NCBI GenBank assembly: GCA_021776915.1
Contig: JAIQZU010000038.1
Span: 1-62,315 of the forward strand
DNA from: Candidatus Scalindua sp.
GTDB lineage: Bacteria; Planctomycetota; Brocadiia; Brocadiales; Scalinduaceae
Reading direction: 5' to 3'
Length of the DNA: 62,315 nt
The first letter of the stretch is position 1, and the number at the start of each line of letters is the position of its first letter. Positions 1 through 8,026 of the stretch are shown here, one piece after another. Position numbers and translations under genes: made by a program. The notes beneath the pieces are model-generated. The model was not told the DNA's origin. It saw only the letters and a list, made by a program, of their open reading frames with translations, and ran no database searches.

Positions 1-2412
1 CGGTGTACCATCCCATCCGGGTTGCTGGAAAGCTTGAGTAGTACAACTCTTTGCACGTGATCTCCACTCATATTCCGGCCATCCCTCTTCAAAGTTTTCT
101 GTCAACATCAGTACAAAAGATCTGTTCATATGTGCCTCAGCATAGTCGGGTTTGAGAGCTATTGCTTGTTTATAATACTCCATTGTCTCATCATATTTGC
201 CCTGTTCCTGGAGTACGGCGCCAAGATTATTGTGTGCCTTGGCATGATCAGGTTTGAGCGTTATTGCTTTCTTGTATCTTACTGCCGCTTCGTCAAGTTT
301 GCCCTGCTCCTGGAGCATATTTCCAAAATTATTGTGCACTTCAGCATGATTTGGATTTAGCTCAATTGCCTTCCTGTGGCTTGCCATAGCTTCATCAGAT
401 TTGCCCTGTGCTTGAAGTACAGTGCCGAGATTGCTGTATGCTTCAGCGTAATCTGGTTTGAGTTTTATTGCTTTGCTGAAACATGATGATGCTTCATCAT
501 GTTTGCCCTGTTCCTGTAGTACGACGCCGAGATTGTTATGCGCCTCTGCATAATCTGGTTTGAGTTCTATTGCTTTACTGAAACATGATGCAGTTTCATC
601 TGGTTTACATTTTTTTCTGAGTGCATTACCAAGATTATAGTGTGCCTCTGCGTAGTCAGGTTGGAGCTCTATTGCTCGTTTATAACATTCTACGGCCTCA
701 TCAAGTTTACCTTGTTCTTGAAGCAGGGTGCCGAGATTGATGCGCGCCTCGGTGTAATCTGGTTTGAGTTCAATTATCCTATTATAAATTACGACAGCTT
801 CGTTGAGTTTGCCTTGTGATTGAAGTGTAGTGCCAAGGTTATTATATGCTGCCACATGATCCGGTTTGAGTGTAATTGTCTTCTTAAGGTACAAAGTGGC
901 CTTATCAAGGTTTCCAAGTTGTATATTCAGTGTGCCCAGGAGAAAGTTTGCATCAATGTGTCCCGGTTGCTTTCCCAGTATCATGTGATAAAAGGTTGAT
1001 GCTTCTGTAAGATTTCCATCCTGGTGAAGCCTAAGTGCCTCTTGATATATGTCTGTAACGTTTGCTATAATAAAAAAACCGTCTTTTCTAAGGGTTTTTT
1101 CTTTTGCAAACAAAAGATTAAAAATATAATCAGTTTCTACATGATGTTCCGGCAGTAATTCCACAATATTTGAACTGGAAGCATTCAGTAAATAAGTGTT
1201 GTATCCGAGTTCGTACACGAAGCGCCTGAGTGCATCTTCATTTGTACCCATTTGTTCTAAGCCAAATCTATTTATTTCACAGATTATATATGGATAATTA
1301 TATTTTTTGATTGTATCTATCCCTCCTCTAAGGACATCATGTTCAGCGCCTTCTGTGTCGATCTTGATTAGTCTTAAAGAGTTAAGCTCTCTGTCTCTGA
1401 ATACATCATCCAGGGATAAGATGTTGATGTTTTTTGTTGTTTGATTAGCACGACTCTTTTTATTGAAATCATCTAGACTAACATTCCATAGCGCATGGCC
1501 GCCGTCATTGTCTAAATTAATAAAGAATTGACCTTTCCTGCTTTTGGTTCCCAAAGCCGCATTGGCAGTCTGGATATTGTTAAGATTGTTTTCTGCAATA
1601 TGAGTGTTTAAGTGGAGATAGTTTGAAGCTTCAGGTTCAAATGAAAATACCTGTCCTTCATTTCCAACCATTAAAGATGCGAACAACGAAAAATATCCAA
1701 TATGTGCCCCTAAGTCTATGAAACAATCTCCATCTTTTAGCGCATTTGAAAAGAATTGAAATGTTGCCGGTTCATATACCTGGTCATTGCTGAATAAGCC
1801 CCACATTACTTTCTGGCTAAACTTATTAGTATCCAGATACAGCTTCAGACTGCCAGATACGGAGTTTTGATTAATTGATAGATTTAATGACTTCATTGAG
1901 TTGAAACCCTGAATCACTTGTTTGGTTTTTTGTAGATCATCTTTTATAATTTCTATATCTTCCTGCGACAAGAATTGTTCGTACTCAAATAAAGTTTTTT
2001 CTGCCTCTCTCCATTTGCCAATAGCAAAATAATTTGAGATCAGATTAAAGATTACATTCGAATTATTGCTATCGATCTGAATAGCTTTCAATAAGTTCTG
2101 TATAGCATCCTGGTATCTTCCAAGTGTATTTAACGCAACTCCCTTGTCATTCAATGCTATCGAATTTTCCGGCTCATTATCCAAGACGTCGTCAAAGATA
2201 TTAAGAGCTTCATTAATATTGCCGTTCTGAAGGAAACGTTCTCCACGTTGTAGTAGTGCAATGGATCTGTTCTTGCGTGTTATGTCATCATCAGGGTCTT
2301 CAGGATGCTTGTTGAGTATCTCTTTGTAAGACATTTCTGCTTCTGTAATGTCTCTTGCCTGGTATTGTTTGTACGCTTCTTGAACCGATTGTATGGTATC
2401 TTCTTTCTTCAT
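1..2412 (-). CDS. TPR - FkbM methyltransferase - TPR protein, 3' end outside window
   Basis: The frame stays open from ATG at 2412 to the window edge (804 codons, no stop), so the C terminus is missing. Residues ~10-140 are TPR-like. Residues ~228-390 form an FkbM-type SAM-dependent methyltransferase: FIDLGAHIGYFSLF is the SAM-binding loop, followed by FSFEPE and LIKIDTEGAEHDVL. From ~455 to ~775 there are about nine consecutive TPRs of the type LKPDYAEAHNNLG. The last residues (EEGWPEYEWR, then WDGTP) match the point where many TPR proteins enter a C-terminal glycosyltransferase-like domain, which probably lies beyond the edge. It is likely a cytoplasmic enzyme that methylates a sugar. A sigma-54 promoter lies about 210 bp upstream. 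Domain calls are firm; the substrate is unknown. Confidence 0.85.
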   Translation of the reverse strand, partial: MKKEDTIQSVQEAYKQYQARDITEAEMSYKEILNKHPEDPDDDITRKNRSIALLQRGERFLQNGNINEALNIFDDVLDNEPENSIALNDKGVALNTLGRYQDAIQNLLKAIQIDSNNSNVIFNLISNYFAIGKWREAEKTLFEYEQFLSQEDIEIIKDDLQKTKQVIQGFNSMKSLNLSINQNSVSGSLKLYLDTNKFSQKVMWGLFSNDQVYEPATFQFFSNALKDGDCFIDLGAHIGYFSLFASLMVGNEGQVFSFEPEASNYLHLNTHIAENNLNNIQTANAALGTKSRKGQFFINLDNDGGHALWNVSLDDFNKKSRANQTTKNINILSLDDVFRDRELNSLRLIKIDTEGAEHDVLRGGIDTIKKYNYPYIICEINRFGLEQMGTNEDALRRFVYELGYNTYLLNASSSNIVELLPEHHVETDYIFNLLFAKEKTLRKDGFFIIANVTDIYQEALRLHQDGNLTEASTFYHMILGKQPGHIDANFLLGTLNIQLGNLDKATLYLKKTITLKPDHVAAYNNLGTTLQSQGKLNEAVVIYNRIIELKPDYTEARINLGTLLQEQGKLDEAVECYKRAIELQPDYAEAHYNLGNALRKKCKPDETASCFSKAIELKPDYAEAHNNLGVVLQEQGKHDEASSCFSKAIKLKPDYAEAYSNLGTVLQAQGKSDEAMASHRKAIELNPNHAEVHNNFGNMLQEQGKLDEAAVRYKKAITLKPDHAKAHNNLGAVLQEQGKYDETMEYYKQAIALKPDYAEAHMNRSFVLMLTENFEEGWPEYEWRSRAKSCTTQAFQQPGWDGTP

Positions 2413-2623
2413 ATTGGCCTTTCTATGCTCTTAGTTCTGAATGTCTGCATGTAGGTTCTTATCGGTTTTCGATTTCAATTTTCATAAAGCTATACGGTGA
2501 ATTGTTTCAATGATATTTTCTGTTCGGCTGAAAGCCGGTCTAACCTGTTTTGGCAATGGCGTACCGGTACCGGAAATATTGTAAATTAGTGCTTAAACAG
2601 ATATTAAGTTAGGCGTTATTATT

Positions 2624-2637
2624 GCTAAACTCATGCC
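2624..2637 (-). promoter_or_regulatory. Sigma-54 promoter P1
   Basis: On the minus strand it reads TTTGGCATGAGTTTAGC, with GG and GC separated by exactly 10 nt as in the -24/-12 consensus. It would transcribe the TPR-FkbM gene after a leader of ~200 nt. Confidence 0.7.
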
Positions 2638-2774
2638 AAAGATAATCTGTCATTCAAGTATTTGCCTTTATGTATTATTAGTCGTAACATAATACATAGT
2701 ACAGGCTTATGTATAGCGTCTTTATGGTGGTGTTTTAGCATGCATTTTCTCCTTAATTGTTCATGTATAATATT

Positions 2775-2802
2775 TAAACATCTTTCGTGGTAAAATCTTC
2801 CT
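2775..2802 (-). promoter_or_regulatory. Putative enhancer-binding-protein site for P1
   Basis: This element (AACATCTTTCGTGGTAAAAT then CTTCC on the plus strand) resembles those found 160-180 bp upstream of the other sigma-54 promoters here. It is one of the weaker matches. Its centre is ~164 bp from the -12 GC. Confidence 0.4.
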
Positions 2803-3060
2803 GCAGGTTACTTGTATTGTATTAACCTGATATAAATCTCTTTTATTTGAGTTATTTAAGGACAATGTATAAAAGAGAAATAGTGCCAAAAGTATTAAAT
2901 ATTGGGAGGACAATTTACTCTTTACTGCGCTGTGGCAGTGGTTTAGAGGCCCAACATCGATAGTTGTTAAAAAAATAGAGGAAGGCGGGTGGGTGTAGTT
3001 GCCATGGTATCTTCGCGGCCACCTCCCGGCATCTGTGTATCATTGTTGGTCAGTATTATC

Positions 3061-3075
3061 TGGCATAAGTTTTGC
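3061..3075 (+). promoter_or_regulatory. Sigma-54 promoter P9
   Basis: TGGCATAAGTTTTGC has GG-N10-GC spacing and a good TTGC -12 box. It lies 55 bp upstream of the plus-strand glycosyltransferase start at 3130. I find no clear upstream element in the usual position; the P1 element at 2775-2802 could serve both directions. Confidence 0.6.
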
Positions 3076-3129
3076 GAATTTGATTCAGGGAGAAAAACTA
3101 AATAAACCAGTGTATGTGGGATAGTTACT

Positions 3130-4500
3130 ATGCCAATGACAATTTCTCTATGTATAATCGCCAGGGACGAGGCAGACAATCTAAAGAGTTGTATTCAATC
3201 CTATCGTGAACTTGTAGATGAGATTATCGTTGTTGATACCGGTTCAACGGATAATAGTATTCGCGTTGCTGAGCAGTTTGGAGCAAAGGTGTCACGCCTT
3301 CCCTGGAGAGGGGATTTTTCATATTCAAGAAATGCATCTCTTGAAAAAGCAACATCTGACTGGATACTCTGGACTGATGCGGATGACATTATCACAGAGG
3401 AAAACTGTGAGAAAATAAGGAAAATAAAGGATGGATATGATTTAAACTGCTGTTTCAGTTTTATGATTAAGAATTCTCTGGACGGAATACTTGGATCAGT
3501 TTTCAACCAGATCAGGATGTTTCCAAGAGACCCGAGGATACGTTTTAGACACAAAGTACATGAACAGATATTGCCGTCCATACAGGAGATTGGGTATAAA
3601 ACACACTTTACTGATATTATGGTATTACATACCGGTTATTCTGATCCGGAGATTGTCAAAAGAAAGCAAATGCGAAATATGGAAATCTTGAAGGGTCAGC
3701 TTGAAGAAAACGAGAATAATCCCGTAACGGTTTACTTGTATGCGGGAAACCTTTCTGACCTGGATAGATTTGAAGAGGCAATTCCATATTATGAAAAGGC
3801 AATGCAGCTTTCCAGAGAGCAAAACAGTAAGATGCATATTTATGAAGGTGCCCCGGTAGCGCTGGCAGATATTTACGAGAGAATAAAGGATTATGATAAT
3901 GCAAGGAAATGGGCGGAAAAGGCGCACAAAATAAACCCGAATCACCCTCAGACAAATTTTATACTCGGCGAACTTGAGGAGATAGAAGGCAATGTAGATG
4001 ATGCTATAAAACATTTTGAGTTTGTTCTGTCATGTGAAGAAAAGCCGACGTTTACACCTGTCGACGTAAATATGCTTAAGATAAATGCGTGTTCTCGCTT
4101 AAGCCAGCAGTATATGAAGAAGGGTCAAATGGATAAAATGGTTGAGATTCTGGATCAGGCGATGGAAATAAGGCTTGGCAGAAGGCCCGAACATTCTGAT
4201 AAAGGGGATATGTATTTTCAAGCTGAGGAATATTTAAAGGCGGGGCAGGAGTACCTTGTAGCCGTAAATGATGAGAAATCCAATGACTGGGCTTCATTTA
4301 CGGGGCTTGCAAAGGTGTTCATAATCGAGAATTCTCCACAGGACGCGATGGACACTTTAAACCTTGGTATTAAACGGTTTCCTGAAAATGAAGAGATTAA
4401 GAGGCTTCTTGCTGATCTATTTTGCGATCTCAGACTAAATGACAAAGCTGATAATCTCTATGAAGAGATACTAAAAACATCAAATGGTTGCCGAAGATAA
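3130..4500 (+). CDS. Family 2 glycosyltransferase with C-terminal TPR domain
   Basis: The protein has 456 aa. Residues ~3-115 are a GT2 (GT-A fold) domain of the WaaE/KdtX-like type: SLCIIARDEADNLKSCI at the start, IVVDTGSTDNS for nucleotide binding, and TDADD as the metal-binding DxD. From ~190 to the end there are TPR-like helical repeats (for example AIPYYEKAMQLS and ARKWAEKAHKINPNHP). It probably transfers a sugar from a nucleotide sugar in the cytoplasm, with the TPRs binding a partner or acceptor. A sigma-54 promoter (3061) precedes it with a ~43-nt leader. The Shine-Dalgarno sequence is weak. It runs divergently from the TPR-FkbM gene. Domain assignment is firm; donor and acceptor are unknown. 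Confidence 0.88.
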   Translation: MPMTISLCIIARDEADNLKSCIQSYRELVDEIIVVDTGSTDNSIRVAEQFGAKVSRLPWRGDFSYSRNASLEKATSDWILWTDADDIITEENCEKIRKIKDGYDLNCCFSFMIKNSLDGILGSVFNQIRMFPRDPRIRFRHKVHEQILPSIQEIGYKTHFTDIMVLHTGYSDPEIVKRKQMRNMEILKGQLEENENNPVTVYLYAGNLSDLDRFEEAIPYYEKAMQLSREQNSKMHIYEGAPVALADIYERIKDYDNARKWAEKAHKINPNHPQTNFILGELEEIEGNVDDAIKHFEFVLSCEEKPTFTPVDVNMLKINACSRLSQQYMKKGQMDKMVEILDQAMEIRLGRRPEHSDKGDMYFQAEEYLKAGQEYLVAVNDEKSNDWASFTGLAKVFIIENSPQDAMDTLNLGIKRFPENEEIKRLLADLFCDLRLNDKADNLYEEILKTSNGCRR

Positions 4501-4530
4501 GATACAGCCATCGCGTCTCATGAAAATGAG

Positions 4531-4665
4531 TTAATTAAATGCATAGGAATTTCAATGTTGATAGCACTTCGACGGAGTTTACACTGAGCATGCGAATGTG
4601 CTCAGTGTGACGTCATCCTGAGCGGAGTCGAAGGACGATCTTTGTCGTGATAGCGACCTAACTTG
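4531..4665. repeat. Interspersed palindromic repeat, copy 1
   Basis: It starts with GCATAGGAATTTCAATG and ends near GCGACCTAACTTG. Both ends and the middle (GAGCGGAGTCGA) recur at 34696-34790. Inside this copy is a perfect 10-bp inverted repeat, ACACTGAGCA / TGCTCAGTGT, around 4580-4610. It fits a REP or MITE-remnant element between two genes. Confidence 0.65.
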
Positions 4666-4725
4666 TTGTTGGTGCAACAATCATACAAACTATCGGTTAT
4701 TCATGAATTTTGGACATATATAATT

Positions 4726-5892
4726 ATGATCTATTTAATTCTGCCCAGAGGAAACAATTTTGGATGGGGTGTTTGCGGTATGTATCTCGTTAAGGAGATG
4801 TCTAAAATAACGCAGGTAAAATATATTGCAGATGAGTTCAGTGTTGTGGATATTGGTGATGAGTTAGATTTCTATTTCTTGAAAAATAAATTAATCGAAG
4901 AGGCAGAAGGCAAAAAGATTAGAGACGGTGTAATTACACAGGTGGATTATCCTATTCTGCAGGCGATGGACAATCAAACACTACTGCCCAGTGGTCCAAA
5001 TTTAAAGGGTACCTTCAAGGCCGGATATACATTTTTTGAAACAAACATACTTCCTCAAGAATATATTCAAAATGGGAGAGACAACTATGACATTGTGGTT
5101 GCCGGGTCCACATGGTGTGAGGAGGTGCTTAGAAACCATGGGCTTGATAATGTAACTACCATAATACAGGGAACAGACCCACAGATATTCAATTCATTTC
5201 ATTCAGATAAAGAACTTTTCAGGGATAAATTTGTTGTTTTCTCAGGCGGTAAATTCGAAATTCGTAAGGGGCAGGATATTGTGATAAAGGCATATAAGGT
5301 CCTGCAGGACAGGCATAAGGAAGTTGTGCTCGTAAATTCATGGTTTAACTCGTGGGCTGATAGCATGAAAACTATGGCGGCTTCAACACACATCAAGTTT
5401 GATATTACATCTGGAGATTATGTCACGATAATGAACAAGATTCTTCAGGATAATGGCATAGATTTAGAGAGGGTTATTACCCTGGTTCCTCGTCCTAATG
5501 CACTGATGGCAAGAATCTACAAGAACAGTGATATTGGCCTGTTTCCAAATAGATGTGAGGGTGGTACGAATCTCGTACTCATGGAATATATGGTGTGCGG
5601 TAAACCGGTAATTGCGTCATTCAGTAGCGGCCATAAGGATGTTATCAATAAGGACAATTCGATTATGATAAAGAATATGGAACCATTATGTATTAATGAT
5701 GGAAGTGGAACCCGGATTGCTACATGGGATGACCCTGATTTAGATGAAACTATTGAACATCTGGAGTGGGCTTACCAGAACAGGGATGAATTGAAATCGT
5801 ACGGATTACAGGCAGGAAATGATCTGAAAGGGCTTACATGGAAGAGATGTGCTGAGGAGTTTGTTGAGATCCTGGAAAGACATAAGACATAA
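4726..5892 (+). CDS. Family 4 glycosyltransferase
   Basis: The protein has 388 aa from the ATG at 4726. The frame is open back to a TTG at 4663, but that stretch overlaps the repeat at 4531-4665 and the conserved part begins with MIYLILPRGNNFGWG, so I prefer 4726. No good Shine-Dalgarno precedes either start. GT-B features are a middle linker with IVVAGSTWCEEVL, VVFSGGKFEIRKGQDI (start of the C-terminal Rossmann domain) and CEGGTNLVLMEYMVCGKPVI, the E-x7-E motif of GT4. It is cytoplasmic and probably retaining. It follows the GT2-TPR gene and may be cotranscribed, with the repeat element between them. Confidence 0.82.
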   Translation: MIYLILPRGNNFGWGVCGMYLVKEMSKITQVKYIADEFSVVDIGDELDFYFLKNKLIEEAEGKKIRDGVITQVDYPILQAMDNQTLLPSGPNLKGTFKAGYTFFETNILPQEYIQNGRDNYDIVVAGSTWCEEVLRNHGLDNVTTIIQGTDPQIFNSFHSDKELFRDKFVVFSGGKFEIRKGQDIVIKAYKVLQDRHKEVVLVNSWFNSWADSMKTMAASTHIKFDITSGDYVTIMNKILQDNGIDLERVITLVPRPNALMARIYKNSDIGLFPNRCEGGTNLVLMEYMVCGKPVIASFSSGHKDVINKDNSIMIKNMEPLCINDGSGTRIATWDDPDLDETIEHLEWAYQNRDELKSYGLQAGNDLKGLTWKRCAEEFVEILERHKT

Positions 5893-6107
5893 GAATCTTC
5901 GGTCTCTGAAACATTGTCGGACTGGTCTCACATTTGTGTGTACTGTCCTGGCCTTGGAGTTGAAGACACCAAAACGACCAACATGTTGTCGATAAGTTGA
6001 GAGGATCTGTGTTTATTAGTTTTTTCATGCTGTAAGCGGCATCTTTGCAGGCTCAGCCTGGAAAAGACTTAGATCCTTAAAATAATGTCCGCTTGAAGGA
6101 GGATAAG

Positions 6108-6858
6108 ATGGAAAGTAATTGAACTTCAAATTCCGGAATTGATGATTCAGAGGCCACAATGGGTATTACAATACTGGGTAAGGAGCGAAAAATCTTTCTA
6201 TCCAAACAATGTGAAAAATGTAATTACTGCCGTATTTAAAGGCCGTGATTATCCTATTATTAATTTACCAGGTTATTCTACTAAGACAATAGTTGATGTT
6301 GGTGCAAATGTTGGGGCAGCTGCAATTTACTTTCATTCTTGCTTCCCAGATTCAGAAATATTCTCTTATGAGCCATCATTAAAAAATTATAGATACTTAC
6401 AAAAGAACACAAAAGATTTCAATAATATTAAAACGTTCCAGTACGGGTTATATAATGAAACAAAACAGTGCCAGTTATTCCATGGTAAGAATCAATCAGC
6501 TCAAGATTCTATTATTATGTCCTATGAGACAAGTGGGGAAAGTGAGATTGTAAATCTGGTTAATGCATCAGAAGAAATAACAAATAAGGGGATTAGAGAA
6601 ATTTCAATCTTGAAGATAGATACTGAAGGATGTGAGATTCCTGTTCTAGAATAGCTTCTGATATTGGGAAATACAGATATAGGTATTATCTACACTGAAT
6701 ATCATTCTGAGGAAGATAGACTTGCCTTAGACAGGCTGCTTTCACCAGATTTCATGCTATTTTACTCAAGTGCAAATTTAATTCATAGAGGTACAAATGG
6801 TTACATTTCTAAGAATCTGTGTAAGATGCACCCGGGGATTGAATGTTTAAAGAAATAA
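6108..6858 (+). pseudogene. FkbM-type methyltransferase, frameshifted and with an internal stop
   Basis: A strong ribosome site (AAGGAGGATAAG) precedes ATG at 6108, but that frame stops after four codons. In the +1 frame the sequence continues as a coherent protein (KVIELQIPELMIQRPQWVLQ), which implies a one-base insertion just after the start. Domain motifs follow: IVDVGANVGAAAIYF, FSYEPS, ILKIDTEGCEIPVLE. An in-frame TAG then interrupts at 6652-6654, and the same frame resumes with LLILGNTDIGIIYTEYHSEEDR to a stop at 6856-6858. The intact protein would be ~249 aa. Two lesions make a decaying gene likely, although sequencing error cannot be excluded. Confidence 0.75.
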
Positions 6859-6995
6859 GGATGGTAGAAATGAGCGCCTAGGCTTTCACTAAATGTAATA
6901 TTATAAATAATTCCTGAGTTAAACAGCACACGATGCAGGTGCGAGTAACAATAAACCACGTTTTGTCTATCTATAATATAAATAGCATGTAATAT

Positions 6996-7559
6996 TTACT
7001 TTACAACTTTCACCGTAATTCGGTACTTCTTTATGACATTGTTGTGATTTCTTGTTGCGGATGCAAATTCAGCCTCAGATTTTTTTCCATCGGCAAGCAG
7101 CTTAATCCATATAGGATCGGGGGTAACATGAATATGGGTAACCTCAAAATCAACATTCAAAAAGACCCCCAACGGCGTATTCGCAAATCCTCCCTTAATC
7201 CATTCTTCATTATTCTTTTTTGAAAACAGGCCCAGACCATCGGGAGTAATAGGTCTTACATGCGTCGGATCGTTCAGAAAATCATCATGTCGCGGATGTG
7301 GCACTGTGATATGTATCAATGCCTGATCTTTGCTGACCCGATACAATTCTTTAATTATGTTCAGGTAAACATCGGTATCTCGACCAAGATGTTCAAGCAC
7401 ATGACTCATTTCAATTTCGCGAACACATGAATCAGGCCAGGGCCAGGGAAATACTTCTAAATCGTGTTGCAGATCAGGACCACCATATTTGTCAACATTG
7501 ACGAAGCCTTCTTTAAGTTGACTGCCACAACCAAGATTTAGTTTGATTTCTGTTTCCAT
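6996..7559 (-). CDS. SAM-dependent methyltransferase (class I)
   Basis: Residues from METEIKLNLGCGSQ onward form a small class I methyltransferase: LNLGCG is the SAM loop, then VNVDKYGGPDLQHDLE, and MSHVLEHLGRD is the HVLEH motif of sugar or lipid methyltransferases. I chose ATG at 7559 because GAGGAG lies 6 nt upstream of it. The frame also remains open upstream to 7730 and encodes a carbohydrate-binding-like segment that belongs to the frameshifted module at 7560-7954. The native product may therefore be a two-domain protein, with this half still translatable alone. It is the last gene of the minus-strand unit beginning at 9841. Confidence 0.75.
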   Translation of the reverse strand: METEIKLNLGCGSQLKEGFVNVDKYGGPDLQHDLEVFPWPWPDSCVREIEMSHVLEHLGRDTDVYLNIIKELYRVSKDQALIHITVPHPRHDDFLNDPTHVRPITPDGLGLFSKKNNEEWIKGGFANTPLGVFLNVDFEVTHIHVTPDPIWIKLLADGKKSEAEFASATRNHNNVIKKYRITVKVVK

Positions 7560-7954
7560 GCTTCGCTCCTCATTCGTAATTAAATTCTCTGTCAACTCGT
7601 CCAGTACCCGGAACTCGTAAAGTCCTGTGGGAACATCATGCCCGTAGTTTGATAACAGCTTCACCTTAAGATATCTGGCTATTACCCTGGGGAACTTGAA
7701 CACTTGATAAGGCGACCCATCAAATTCCATATTTTCTGCCCGAACAAGCCAATGGGGTGGAAAGTCCCTATCTGTGGGTCGCTTGTTGTTGCCAGCAGTT
7801 CGAAGTCCTTTAGATTATTCGCGTTGGTTTCAGGAACGAATACGGTGAAAGTGTCAAAGGTTGCTTTCTGTTTGTACTTGAAGGCATATACTGCCTCAGC
7901 AACTGATTTGATAAGGAATTTATGTTCATCTCCGTCATTAGTTTTTTCATCCAA
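7560..7954 (-). pseudogene. Discoidin (F5/8 type C)-like module, frameshifted upstream of the methyltransferase
   Basis: From ATG at 7954 (AAGGAG just upstream) the frame encodes KATFDTFTVFVPETNANNLK and FELLATTSDPQIGTFHPIGLF. It then loses sense near 7732-7740, while the neighbouring frame takes over with RAENMEFDGSPYQVFKFP, VIARYLKVKLLSNYG and GLYEFRVLDEL. Joined, these make a typical beta-sandwich of the F5/8 type C / discoidin class, a usual carbohydrate-binding fold. One missing base near TTCGGGCAG explains the break. Without it, 6996-7954 would be a single ~319-aa binding-module plus methyltransferase protein. No slippery sequence suggesting programmed frameshifting is visible. Confidence 0.65.
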
Positions 7955-8026
7955 ACGTCTCCTTACGTGTATTGCGTTTAAATTACATGCCTGAGATTGA
8001 TATTCATCATGCCATGCTAAATCTTC

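Larger units (their letters stand above)
2413..3129. other. Divergent intergenic region with sigma-54 sites
   Basis: This 717-bp gap separates divergent genes. It contains a minus-facing sigma-54 promoter at 2624-2637 with its upstream element at 2775-2802, and a plus-facing sigma-54 promoter at 3061-3075. I see no convincing gene in it. The minus-frame reading at 2967-3179 is a shadow of low-complexity sequence. Confidence 0.6.

Noticed and set aside
130-360. Plus-strand ORF inside the first gene
   Set aside because: It is antisense to the TPR array of the TPR-FkbM protein and encodes only repeat-derived residues.
2967-3179. Minus-strand ORF overlapping the GT2 gene start
   Set aside because: It overlaps the plus-strand start and promoter region and has no motif.
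4580-4610. Inverted repeat considered as a CRISPR or attachment site
   Set aside because: There is no spacer-repeat periodicity and no integrase; it is part of a dispersed palindromic repeat.
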